Source: Microstegium vimineum
Taxonomy: Eukaryota > Streptophyta > Magnoliopsida > Poales > Poaceae
Assembly (NCBI GenBank): GCA_022036555.1
Contig: CM039128.1
Coordinates: forward strand, 6,929,569-6,993,568
DNA: 64,000 bases
Direction of reading: 5' to 3'
The translations under genes and the position numbers were made by a program. Positions 11,785 to 21,043 of this stretch are shown in pieces. Under the pieces are notes generated by a model. That model searched no databases and had not been told where the DNA came from. It was given only the letters and a program-made list of their open reading frames with translations. Every line of letters starts with the position of its first letter. Position 1 is the stretch's first letter.

Positions 11785-12425
11785 CCTATCTCACAAAACT
11801 CGTTTTGTGAAGAACACCGGTAGCTATTGCAAGAGTTGCAAGCAAGTTGGTCACAATGAGCAAGCATGCAAGAACAAGAAGGCCAAACAAGATGTATCCT
11901 CCATGAGAGTTGATTCATTCTATGTACTTTCCAAGGGTACTAATGGTGTACATGCCAAGTTTGTTGGTGCACCATGGATGGCTTCCAAGAAGTCCATTTG
12001 GGTACCAAAATCTTTAGTAACTAACCTTGGAGGACCCAAGCAAGTTTGGGTACCTAAAAAGAATTGATCTCTCTTGTAGGTCAATTACAAAGCCGGAGGG
12101 AGGCATTGGGTGTTTGATAGTGGGTGCACTCAACACATGACCGGCGATGGAAGGATGTTCAACTCAATCAACCAAGATAACACTCAAGGATTTGATAGTA
12201 TCACATTTGGTGACAATGACAAAGGCAAGGTGAAAGGGCTTGGGAAGATTGCTATCTCCAATGATCTAAGCATTAGCAATGTGCTTCTAGTGTAAAGACT
12301 TGAGTTCAATCTATTGTCGGTTGCCCAATTGTGTGATCTCGGTTTCAATCTATTGTCGGTTGCCCAAATGGGTTTTCAAGAACAAGCAAGATCAAGATGG
12401 AATAGTTGCCCAAATGAGTTATAAA
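11702..12425 (+). mobile_element. Copia gag-protease fragment inside CACTA-A
   Basis: Frames 11807-12067 and 12110-12295 encode a Gag zinc knuckle (CKSCKQVGHNEQACK, CX2CX4HX4C) followed by a retroviral-type aspartic protease start (WVFDSGCTQHMTGD). Upstream 'gtaattgatgaaacctaag' resembles the leader or LTR edge of SIRE-type Copia elements. No reverse transcriptase, integrase or paired LTRs are present. Stop codons separate the frames, and an internal 'caatctattgtcggttgcccaa' is repeated near 12310 and 12346. It is a broken fragment. Confidence 0.8.
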
Positions 12426-12829
12426 ACCTTTGTATTCAAAAGTTTTTTCATATATAGGGTCATTTAGTGTCTCATTAACAATTTTCTATTTAAGGGTACA
12501 CTTAAAGGTCGCATAATTGGACAATGAACGGTGAAACACAAATAGTTTAACCTTTGTAACCAAGCATTTTATTTTTTTTAATTGAACAATATACTTTTGC
12601 ATTAACTAAATTCTAATGGTTAGTTACATTTATATTTGATATTATAAAAAAATAAAAGATTTTATGTTATATATTTTTCTAGTGTATAATAAAGCAAAAA
12701 GAAATTTAATGGTTATTTTTTAAAAAAAATTTGGTGGCATGTAGATCTTCATTAGCCTCCTGGAAAAGGAAATTTCGTTTGGCGCCTAAACAGGCCTTTA
12801 GCCCCTGGAAATTTCGTTTGACACCTAAA

Positions 12830-12917
12830 CAAGCCTTTACCAACCGGGGCTAAAGGTGCCACCCTTTAGCCTCGGTTGGTATTACCAACCGGGGCTAAAG
12901 GTGGTCTTCGTATATAA
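12830..12917 (+). promoter_or_regulatory. Internal CACTA-A repeat block with TATA box
   Basis: Three copies of the element's terminal-type repeat (accaaccggggctaaaggt and complements) lie here, far from either terminus. They are followed by TATATAA at 12911-12917. A GC-rich leader-like stretch (12930-13270) follows. The arrangement looks like a promoter for a downstream element gene; the same layout is seen in CACTA-C at 36197-36376. Confidence 0.5.
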
Positions 12918-12929
12918 GTCGCGACCGAT

Positions 12930-13754
12930 CTCCTGTCTTCCTCCTCCCCTCTGTCTTAGATCTCGCGCGCGGCCGGCCTTCTTTCTCGACGCAGCACAAC
13001 CGCCGTCACGCCGTCGGAGGAGCCTGTCGCCGTCCGAGCGCCGTTGGAGGAGCCCGCCGCCATCCGAGCCACGCCGTCGGAGGAGCCCGCTGTCTGAACG
13101 CCGCCGCCACACAGCTACTGCGCCGCCGTCTCATCCGGCCTCCTTGTCGCGCCGCCACGCAAGCCGCCGCTGCCGCGTGCACTGCCGTCGTCTACCTCTC
13201 CGCCGCCGCCGCGCCTCCACCTCGCGGGCCCGCCGTCCGAGAGAACTAGGTCGGCCCGGTCGATCAGCAGCCACCGGAGAGAGATCGAGAGATCAGAGAA
13301 GAAAAGGAGAGAGAAGAAGAAAAAAGAAGAAGAATAGAAGAGAAAGAAGAGGAAAAAGGAGAGGAAAAAAAGGAGGGGGAAGAAGGAGAGGAGAAAAGGT
13401 GTTTACAAAAGAAATATAGAAATTGACTCAACTATATTTATGTTGCTTTTTTCACAAATTAATCTAACATTTGTCTAAATGATTTTGTAGGGCTAAAGGT
13501 GTGTAAAGGAGAAAGAAGGAAGAAGTAATATATTCTATTTTTATTAAATTGATTTAGGAAATTTATTTATGTTGGTAATATATTCTAGTTTTATGAAATT
13601 GATTGATGTTAGTAATATAATTTAGTTTTAGGAAATTGATTTAGTTTTAGTAATGTATTATGTGTACCACATTCATGCTTTTGATATATATATGGATTTG
13701 TTAGAGAAATATAGACCTTCCATTATAGACCTTCCATTATTTCTATATATGATT

Positions 13755-13824
<70 letters not shown>

Positions 13825-14034
13825 CTTTCATTATTGCTATATAGATAAATTATATATATATATATATATAGATTTGTTAGAGAAATATAGACCTTCCATT
13901 ATAGAACTTCCATTATTTCTATATATGATTTGATATATATATGTATCTTCCATTATTGCTATATAGATAAAGAGATATATGGATACTGAGATATATATGA
14001 AATATAATCTGAGTATATGCGATTTAATATATAG
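12930..14034. other. GC-rich leader-like DNA and microsatellites
   Basis: Bases 12960-13270 are rich in 'gccgccg' and 'cgtcggaggagc' repeats, then purine-rich 'gaagaagaaaag' to 13400. Long open frames here come from low complexity only. From 13430 to 14034 the sequence is AT-rich with intron-like character and has no coding signal. Confidence 0.5.
13695..13960. repeat. 176-bp-spaced duplication enclosing (AT)n(GT)n microsatellite
   Basis: 'gatttgttagagaaatatag' occurs at 13695 and 13871, each followed by 'accttccattata' and 'ttctatatatgatttgatat'. Between them lies an (AT)n run turning into (GT)n at about 13750-13822. Slippage at the microsatellite is a plausible origin. Confidence 0.85.
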
Positions 14035-15036
14035 ATGGCTGAACATCGTAATCTTCCACCACCGGAAGAATTTGGTTGGAATGGTTATTGTACTTGGATG
14101 GGTTTCGATCCGGTATTTCCAGTAGTACCGTGGAATTATCCGAACATAGTAAGTTAATAATCAATATATGTTTCATATGTATGACGAGATCATCCAAGTT
14201 AATTAACATGTCTTATATGTAATGTAGATGATTAATCCAGTTGTTTGGCTTAAATCAACACTCGCCTATTTTGGGGTTGACAATGTGAATGTTCAGATTA
14301 ATCATGTAAACAATGGTCCAGAACTTCAATGTTGTATTTCATTTTCAATTGCCGTTAGGATGAGTCATGGTCATGGTCGTGGTCGTGGTAGTGGTCGTGG
14401 CCGCGGTGGTGTTGGCGGGCGCAATGTGTTACAAATCTCAGAGGTGGGAATACAGACAAGCCAGCGGGGTGTTGCTATTAAGTATGCCATTTATGCTTGT
14501 GCTGTCACGCTCTCAAGAAATGGGATCACACTTCCTACTCTGTCTTCAGTGAAGATTGAAGCTATTAATCGCAACATGTATCCTGGTATTCGGGGTTTAT
14601 GTGCACGAATGACTCAGAATTCGCCATAGATAAGTTTAAGACGCATAACTTATACCTAGATTTGTTGTTATATGTTGTCAATATTGCTCTCATAATTAAC
14701 CCTATACTTATAGGTAGAGGAGTATGCATGACATATGCAGGGTGTAGTTTTGAAGTCATTCTGAACCAAGTAATAGATATATTGGGTTATGACTGGTAAT
14801 ATACTGATGAAGAGCCAACACTAACTACTGCAGGATTTCAAGCAAAGTTGGTTGCGACTAAGAAGGGAGACCCTCCAACTACTCGACCACCGTTAAACGT
14901 TGTTAGTACACCATGTGCTCGTAAGTGTGAAGCTACTGAGAGTGCACTATTTAATACGTTGTTGTTCATCGATGAGATTATTGGTTACAAGATAGGTGAC
15001 TTACACTTATCCGAATTGGTAGTACTAAATCGTTGA
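14035..15036 (+). pseudogene. Unidentified TE-associated gene relic in CACTA-A
   Basis: Exon 14035-14148 (38 codons, MAEHRNLPPPEEFGW start) ends at GTAAGT. Exon 14228-14629 follows an AG acceptor and encodes MINPVVWLKSTLAYFGVDN, then a short Gly/Arg/His run (HGHGRGRGSGRGRG), then 60 more residues to a stop. Further open pieces follow at 14848-15036 (61 codons). The splice sites, ATG and leader upstream suggest a former expressed gene, perhaps driven by the 12911 TATA box. I recognise no domain. The C-terminal parts are out of frame, so it is called a relic. Confidence 0.45.
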
Positions 15037-15616
15037 ACTATTGTATTGTACAATAAGATTGACATTTATATGAATTTCTGTAATATTACGATTTTTATGT
15101 GCATATATATATTATACCCAAATTTTCACAATTTAGCCCTTTTTTGAAATATTTTCACGTTTGGACCCCTGGAGAAACTAATTGCAGAAATGGACCTAGG
15201 GGCTCGGCACCGTGGGGCACGGCGCCGAGGTAACACAGCTCGGCGCCGAGCGTTGAGCCCGCATCCAGCATGGCAGCTGACGTGGCTGGCGGCTCGGCGC
15301 CACGGGGCACGGCGCCGAGCTGTCTTCCTTAAATTCCAGCCAGCTTTCTCACCCACCCGAGGTTTCATCCATTTGTTCTTCCTTGCTCTCGGGTTTTTCC
15401 TCTCCTCCACCCACCTAACCTCTTTGAATCGATATTTTGGACCTAGGAAACTTGGATTTGATCCACCGATCTTCGAGACCAAGGTATCCTTCTTCTCCTC
15501 CTCATTTTTTACGCATCGATTTGGTCTATATTAGGTGTATTTTGAAACCCTAGTTAGATTTTGACTTAGGGTTTGGGATGATTATTGATTTGTTATTTGC
15601 AGTTTGCAACCATAGG

Positions 15617-16297
15617 ATGCTAAGGCGTGGGAAAACTACTAAAGCAAGATATTCTCTGCTAGGTTTATTTTTTGTTCTAATTGTTTCGGTTACTAGAACG
15701 ATTTTTTTTTCATTTGTAGGAAGGGCCCGTTGACCGGCATCGCATTCGATCCAAAGCCTCTGCCCAGCGGTGTTCCGGTTCCAATGTGCTTTTGCGGTGA
15801 TCCTTGTAAGGTAGAGATTTCTGAGGATCATGAAAACTATAGGCAGAGGTATTAGATGTGTTCAAATTATGCTTTTCAGCCTACACTTGCTCAGCGTCGT
15901 ACTAACTTAATGGTGAGAATCTACTCTTATACGGAAATCGATTTATATCATACTAAATAATGATTTTATTTTGTGTGCCTAACTTCTGCATGATTTATAG
16001 ACCCCTCCACCGCTCTGTGACTTTGAGCAGTGGATCGACACTGAGATCAAGGAGTCCGACAAACGTCTTCTGCAAGGTATGAAGGACTGGGACGCGGAGC
16101 GTCGAGTGGCCTATGAGAAGATACTGAAAGAGGAGACAGCTGAGAAGGAGCACAAGAAAGAGGAGGAAGAGAGAAGAGGTGCAGCCTACAGGGAGGAGAG
16201 GGACAAGAAGATTGAGCGCGCCCGCCGTGCGAAGGCAGCGATGGAGGAGAATCTCGATGCGATGAGGAAGGGAAAGTGGCCTCGTTGCACTCAGTAG
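15617..16297 (+). pseudogene. MULE-borne zinc-finger/coiled-coil protein relic
   Basis: Likely exon 1 starts at ATG 15617 (MLRRGKTTKAR), but its donor is not GT. Exon 2 (15720-15912) encodes GIAFDPKPLPSGVPVPMCFC with a CxC...C arrangement like GRF-type zinc fingers, and has an in-frame TAG at 15853. Exon 3 (16001-16297) encodes TPPPLCDFEQWIDTEIK followed by a highly charged Glu/Lys/Arg helix, probably coiled coil, ending KGKWPRCTQ. GT-AG junctions keep the frame between exons 2 and 3. Similar proteins recur in grass transposons, as I recall them; the role is unknown. The stop and lost donor make it a relic. Confidence 0.6.
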
Positions 16298-16744
16298 TTC
16301 TATGTTTTATCCATGAATAACGGCATGTATTGTTGAACTTTTAGTTGTGTTATCATGTACCGCACTTTAATTTTAGACAGACTTAGGTTATGAACTATGT
16401 TACGAACTTTAATTGTGGCTTTCTTGTTGTTTCATTTCTTTTGGTAATAATTTTCATTTTAACTTTGTTATGGTAGTTATCAACGTATATAAATGTAAAT
16501 AAATAATTCACGAAAAAAATCCGCCAGAGTTTTTCTTGTATACTGAGCATCAACAATGACAAATAGAGACAACATAATATGATCCAACATATATTCATCC
16601 AAATAGCACAAGACAACCACATAGTTCACCATCATCACACAATACGAATAATCCATAGTGCCCATACAATCCAAATGGTCCGTAAAGTCCATACAATTCA
16701 AATAGTGAACCAAAATAGACAACCACTAGCTCAACTCCACATTG

Positions 16745-17345
16745 TCACTGCCTCCTAGCCCTACCCTTACCCTTACCAAAAGGGTCGGTGCCTGGAGTGT
16801 AGTGAACTGGCGGACGTCGTCTCCTAGTTCCTAAAGGCTACGAAAGCTGAGTCAAAGGAGCATCATCTAGCTGGGACGGTCCAAGTTCCTGATATCCGCC
16901 GTGGTCCTCTTCTTCCTCTGTGGCATCACCTTGGAAAGTATCTTGAGTACCACGAGAGGAGCTCTGTCCGCCGTAACCTACAATGTCACGTATCAATTAA
17001 ATATGCATATAAGTACATTTATGTGTATTAAAGAAAGATACTTAACTAGACGACATGTAATGAAAGTTTACCTCCGCGAGAAGTTCTCTCCCTCTGTGTT
17101 CTCTGTGGACTCGCTACGTACTCCATCGCCGCGCTAGTTCCGCAACCACAACGAGCCGCAGCTCGACGAAATATACGTGCTAGCCTCTGTGATAACAACA
17201 TGAGCATATTAAGCATTGTAATATATGCATTGTCGACGAGATAGTCGTTGTGTTGATGAGTACTTACTCCTAGAAAGTTGTTGAGCGTAGCCTCGTCCAC
17301 GTTTGTCCTTGGAAACCGTTCAATTTCCACTACAAACTATTTTAA
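16745..17345 (-). pseudogene. C-terminal relic of a second MULE-borne gene
   Basis: Three exon-like minus-strand pieces are joined by GT-AG signals: one around 17345-17270 (EIERFPRTNVDEATLNNFLG), one around 17190-17072 (RLARIFRRAAARCGCGTSAA), and one from about 16983 to a TGA at 16745 (GGYQELGPSQLDDAPLTQ, then an in-frame TAG, then a basic KGKGRARRQ tail). The tail resembles C-termini I associate with plant mobile-domain (MAIN/MAIL-like) proteins, which are known to travel with MULEs, but the mobile domain itself is absent. Low-to-moderate confidence in that link. Confidence 0.4.
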
Positions 17346-17400
17346 CGCGTTGCCCTGCAAAAAGAGACAAATTTCCACTATATACATATATCTATTTAGA

Positions 17401-17600
17401 TATAAATTTAGCAAACTAACTATCTATCTATGAACTTATCAATCTATCTATGTAGCAAAATAACTATCTATCTATCTATCTAGTTGTCTATCCATCTATT
17501 TAGCGTACTAAATTATTAGTGAAATAACTATCCCTATATTTACTAAACTATATAATTAATAAGTTAACTACCTATTTGTCTATCTATCATCTAAATGTGT
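17401..17600. repeat. (TCTA)n-like low-complexity tract
   Basis: Degenerate 'atctatctatctat' repeats in what would be intronic or flanking DNA of the minus-strand MULE gene relic. Confidence 0.7.
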
Positions 17601-17874
17601 AACTAAAATTTCGAACTACAATTGCTACCTAAAAACACTAAACTAAAATCACTAAAAACACTAAAAAATTACCTAAAAAAACCGGACGGCGGCGGAAGGC
17701 GGCCGGCGGCGACCGGCTCGGCGAGTGAGAGACAAAGAGCGAGAGAGGCGAGCGAGAGACTGAGCGTGCACCGAGCTCGGCGCCGCGGGCTATATCCTAG
17801 CTCGGCGCCGGCGCCACGCCCCACGGCGCCGAGCCCCCAGCCACGTCGGATCCTAGCTGGATGCGGGCTAAAAG

Positions 17875-17930
17875 CTCGGCGCCGTGGGGCACGGCGCCGA
17901 GCCCTCGGCGCCGTGCCCCACGGCGCCGAG
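17875..17930. repeat. Perfect 27-bp-arm palindrome in MULE
   Basis: Arms 17875-17901 and 17904-17930 are exact inverted copies separated by 2 bases. Each arm is itself built from CGGCGCCG half-palindromes. A related copy lies just inside the left TIR (15197-15256). Confidence 0.93.
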
Positions 17931-18194
17931 CCCCTGGGTCCATTTCTACAATTAGTTTCTCCAGGGTTCCAAACGTGAAAAAAATTCAAAAAAAGCTAGA
18001 TTGTAAAAATTTGGGTATATTATACTTATAGAGTTTCATAGTTTATTTGTGTTTAATGTTTGAAACTAACTTATAAGTGCGTGAATACATGTATTAGCAG
18101 CGAATACATGTATTAGAAGCGAAGAATACACACATTTGAATACCTAATCTAATTGGAAAACCAAAATAAGAAATACCAAAATCAGAAAAAAAGG

Positions 18195-18385
18195 GTCTAC
18201 CAACCGGGGTTAAAGGGTGCTGCCACGAGTGGCCCGTCTGCGCCACCTGACGTACCCAACCAGAGCTAAAGATCGAGCTTTAGTCCCGGGCCTACGAACC
18301 GGGACTAAAGGGGAGACATTTTGTCCCGAATCCTTAACCCCGGTTCAGGCAACGGAGGGTTAAAGGCCCTTACGGACCGGGCCTA
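18195..18385. repeat. CACTA-A right subterminal repeats
   Basis: Several 'accaaccggggttaaag' and 'tttagtcccgggcctacg' style units in alternating orientation, mirroring the left block at 10836-11090. Confidence 0.8.
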
Positions 18386-18643
18386 AAACCCGATTCTGTA
18401 CTAGTCACCCCTGACCGTCACCATTCTCATCCCATAGTACTCCACAAACCTCCCAGCATTTAAACTTTTTTAGCATCACTGGCTACTGATATGTTTAACA
18501 AACAAGATGTTCAGATAAGCTGCTAGTTCAGACATACCTGTTTGTCAAGGTACCAGGGTTGCCACTGGGTCTTCATAGGCAGCTTGAGTGCTTCCACACA
18601 GTACCGGGAGCCGATCACTGGGACCCTACCATCTGCATCACCA

Positions 18644-19135
18644 CTTCGTTGACAAATAAACGGATGCATTATATAGAGTGATTGGTAGGTGTTTAGAATT
18701 CAATTGAGCTTGCACTTGTTGTGAGATTACAGAGAAGATATAAACATGAAAATGTAACAAATTATGGCTAACAGACATCCTCAGTGTGCTCAAAGAACCA
18801 GACCTATACAGTCTCGTATATACCGTTGAAAACTTGAAATCAGCACAAAAAAAAAGTTTATCGGAGACCAAAGAGACAAATCTGCAAACTTTGGAGCAAA
18901 CTTTTGATGAGCGTACGATACCGCTGAGGCACTTTGACAGATGCCTGGCCCAAGTTAGTATAATTGGGCCTAGACCCAAATTGCGGAAACCCGTTGTTTA
19001 TCGAGTGAAAGTTGGGCCTACTTGAAATCGAAGACAGACTTTGACAGACGGCTGGGATCCGCTGGACCCAGATAATCCCAGAACTAAAAGCCCCGCGGCC
19101 CCTGTAAAACCCTAGTGCCCAAGGGGCCTCTTGCC

Positions 19136-19217
<82 letters not shown>

Positions 19218-20180
19218 ACAAACGCCCCCTCGATCTGCATCTCCCACGACGCCGACGCCGACGCCGCTGCCTCTCAACGGGAGCATTCCCTTCTCTCGTT
19301 CAATCGATTTTTGATTTTCTGATTGGTGATTTGAGTTGCTTATTTGACTGGGGATTTGAGTTGCATCTTTGGTTGAGGACGGTAAAGATTGGTATCTAAA
19401 GGTCTCGTTCGTCGTAACTGGCATCTGTTTGCCTTGCCGACCATCCTGATATGTCACCATCCATATTCCGAGTCCGCTGCCAACAATCATCTGCCCCTAT
19501 GTTTTTTTTAATCTTTTGATGGTTGATTTGTTATTATATTTTATGGCCAATGATTAAATCAAAAAAATAGACAAGCATATGTCCGAATCCATCTGTGTGG
19601 ACAAACCTAATCTTCTCTATGAGGTCGACCACATCTTGTAACTTGACTGTCCTTTTTTATTTTATTTTCTAATTTCTTTTTCTTGTGACTTTTAACTTTG
19701 ATTTTCTTGTGACTTTTATATTTGTATGATGTCTGATTACAAAACCATGACTGCCTTCCTTCTGAGGCCTATGTTCATTTGGATCTTGTGCTTGTTATTG
19801 TATACTTTCGTCAAAGTTTGTTCTGCAATCTGAGTGGTTTGGTGCTCTATTTTTTTTTACAATGTCGGGTGATGAGCACAAGTGCATAGTTCAGATGATC
19901 AACCCTCGTGGTTTTGATTACCTTGAATAATTTGTCTTTCGCTCCTATCTGACGACCTTATCAAAGCCCAAGCACTTTTTTGTTATTATATAATCTTATG
20001 CCTCTTGTTGCCGGGCGGGGTAGCGCGGGCGGGGGTCGGGTCGTCGGGCGAGATGGGGGAGCGCGGGCGGGGGTCGAGTTGCCGTGGGGATTGGGGATGC
20101 AGGGAGCGGGGATGGGGTTGCAGGGAGCGGGGGGAGCGGGGACGCCGGACGAGATAGTGGGAGCAGCGGTGGCCTTTGCC
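18644..20180. other. Gene-free stretch with long (TA)n microsatellite
   Basis: Should contain the upstream introns of the carboxypeptidase gene, but no further exon was recognised. A pure (TA)n run spans about 19139-19212. Around 19230-19340 and 20000-20190 there are short GC-rich stretches resembling gene leaders without an assignable product. Confidence 0.45.
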
Positions 20181-21043
20181 GGGTGGATGTGCCCTTGCGA
20201 AAAACTGAACATTAATTAAAAATATATGAAGTATTATATATTATATTTTCTATTTTTCTATTTTCTTTTCATTATCAACTCATTGAATTGCTATTTTCTA
20301 AGCTAAATACATGTTCTTTTCTATTTAGATTTGGATTCTATTTAAATTTGAATTAGAATTAGGTTCCCTATTCATTTTACTTGGAGGTGTTTCATCATTA
20401 GCTATGTTGAAATAAAAATTATATGGAAAGTTGGTTGTTTTCGAGTTCGGATCATATATGCGACCCAATAGGTTTTAGAATCAAACTTTGTATCATGCTA
20501 AACAAGAGTTATGTTCGTGCGTTGCAACGGGAGAAACATTAATTAAAAATACGAGAAATATTACATATTTCCTTTTCATTATAACTCATTGAATTGCTAT
20601 TTTCTAAGCTAAATATATGTTCTTTTCTATTTAGATTTGGATTAGAATTAGGATTCCTATTCATCCTACTCGGAGGTGTTTTATCATGAGCTATGTTGAA
20701 ATAAAAATTATATGGAAAATTGTTGTTTTCGAGTTCGGATCATATATGTGATCCAATAGGTTTTGGAATCAAACTCTGTATCATGCTAAACAAGAGTTAT
20801 TGAAATTTGTATAAACACAAATTATATATATAGAATTAGAAGCTCCTGTCTTAAACTATTTAGATTTGGATTAGAATTAGAACTCACTCATCTTATTCAG
20901 TCATATTCTATTTGAATTAGAATAGGATCCTTAAATATACTCGTAATAGGTGGTTATATTATACAAACGATTAGAGATATTTGCATTCACGGAGTTAGTT
21001 AGCAAAGACCATACCGAGAAAATTTACCTCTTTATTATTATTA
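20181..21043 (-). mobile_element. Helitron-C remnant containing a ~300-bp duplication
   Basis: Two copies of a block running from 'acattaattaaaaatac' to 'catgctaaacaagagttat' lie at about 20208-20513 and 20537-20797. They are joined by the Helitron-type hairpin stretch 'gttcgtgcgttgcaacggga' at 20514. Continuing across the two inserted Helitrons, 'acctctttattattattaT' joins to 23872-23883, recreating a Helitron-type 5' terminus (TC at 23883-23882 on the minus strand). The 3' CTAG end is not identifiable. Boundaries are approximate. Confidence 0.5.

Larger units (their letters stand above)
15117..18015. mobile_element. MULE (Mutator-like element) with perfect 9-bp TSD, nested in CACTA-A
   Basis: A 2.9-kb element whose first ~110 bp (cccaaattttcacaattt..., ctggagaaactaattgcaga) match the inverted last ~110 bp with few differences. 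It is flanked by identical 9-bp duplications TATATTATA (15108-15116 and 18016-18024). Long TIRs and 9-bp TSD are the hallmarks of Mutator-superfamily elements. No MURA transposase is recognisable. It carries two convergent gene relics (15617-16297 plus, 16745-17345 minus) and CGGCGCCG-rich palindromes just inside each TIR. Confidence 0.93.
10788..18406. mobile_element. CACTA-A, 7.6 kb En/Spm-type element (TSD ACC)
   Basis: The left end CACTACTACAGAA and right end TTCTGTACTAGTC are imperfect CACTA termini (the last base departs from G). They are flanked by ACC at 10785-10787 and 18407-18409. Subterminal repeats of the form 'accaaccgggactaaa' in both orientations fill the first 300 bp and the last 220 bp. 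No transposase was recognised, so it is probably nonautonomous. It carries a Copia fragment (about 11702-12425), TE-type gene pieces and a nested MULE (15117-18015). Confidence 0.88.
10692..18643 (-). pseudogene. Serine carboxypeptidase-like gene, last two exons, final exon split by CACTA-A
   Basis: Exon at 18643-18538 (106 nt) encodes the serine carboxypeptidase (S10) segment with the catalytic Asp region: GDADGRVPVIGSRYCVEAL. It ends at a GT donor. The next exon begins near 18457 (GRFVEYYGMRMVTVRG) and stops at 18407, where CACTA-A starts. It resumes at 10787 with the catalytic His region GHLVPLNKPAEGLTL and ends at a TGA (10694-10692). Dropping the element and one copy of the ACC duplication joins the halves in frame. 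The acceptor of the last exon is not canonical, and no upstream exons (signal peptide, GESYAGHY-type Ser motif) were found, so this is a 3' remnant. Family assignment is strong. Confidence 0.88.

Noticed and set aside
12856..13419. 187-codon Arg/Pro-rich frame
   Set aside because: It spans CACTA repeats, a TATA box and GC-rich simple sequence; openness results from low complexity.
19131..19490. Frames containing (IY)n runs
   Set aside because: Translations of the (TA)n microsatellite.
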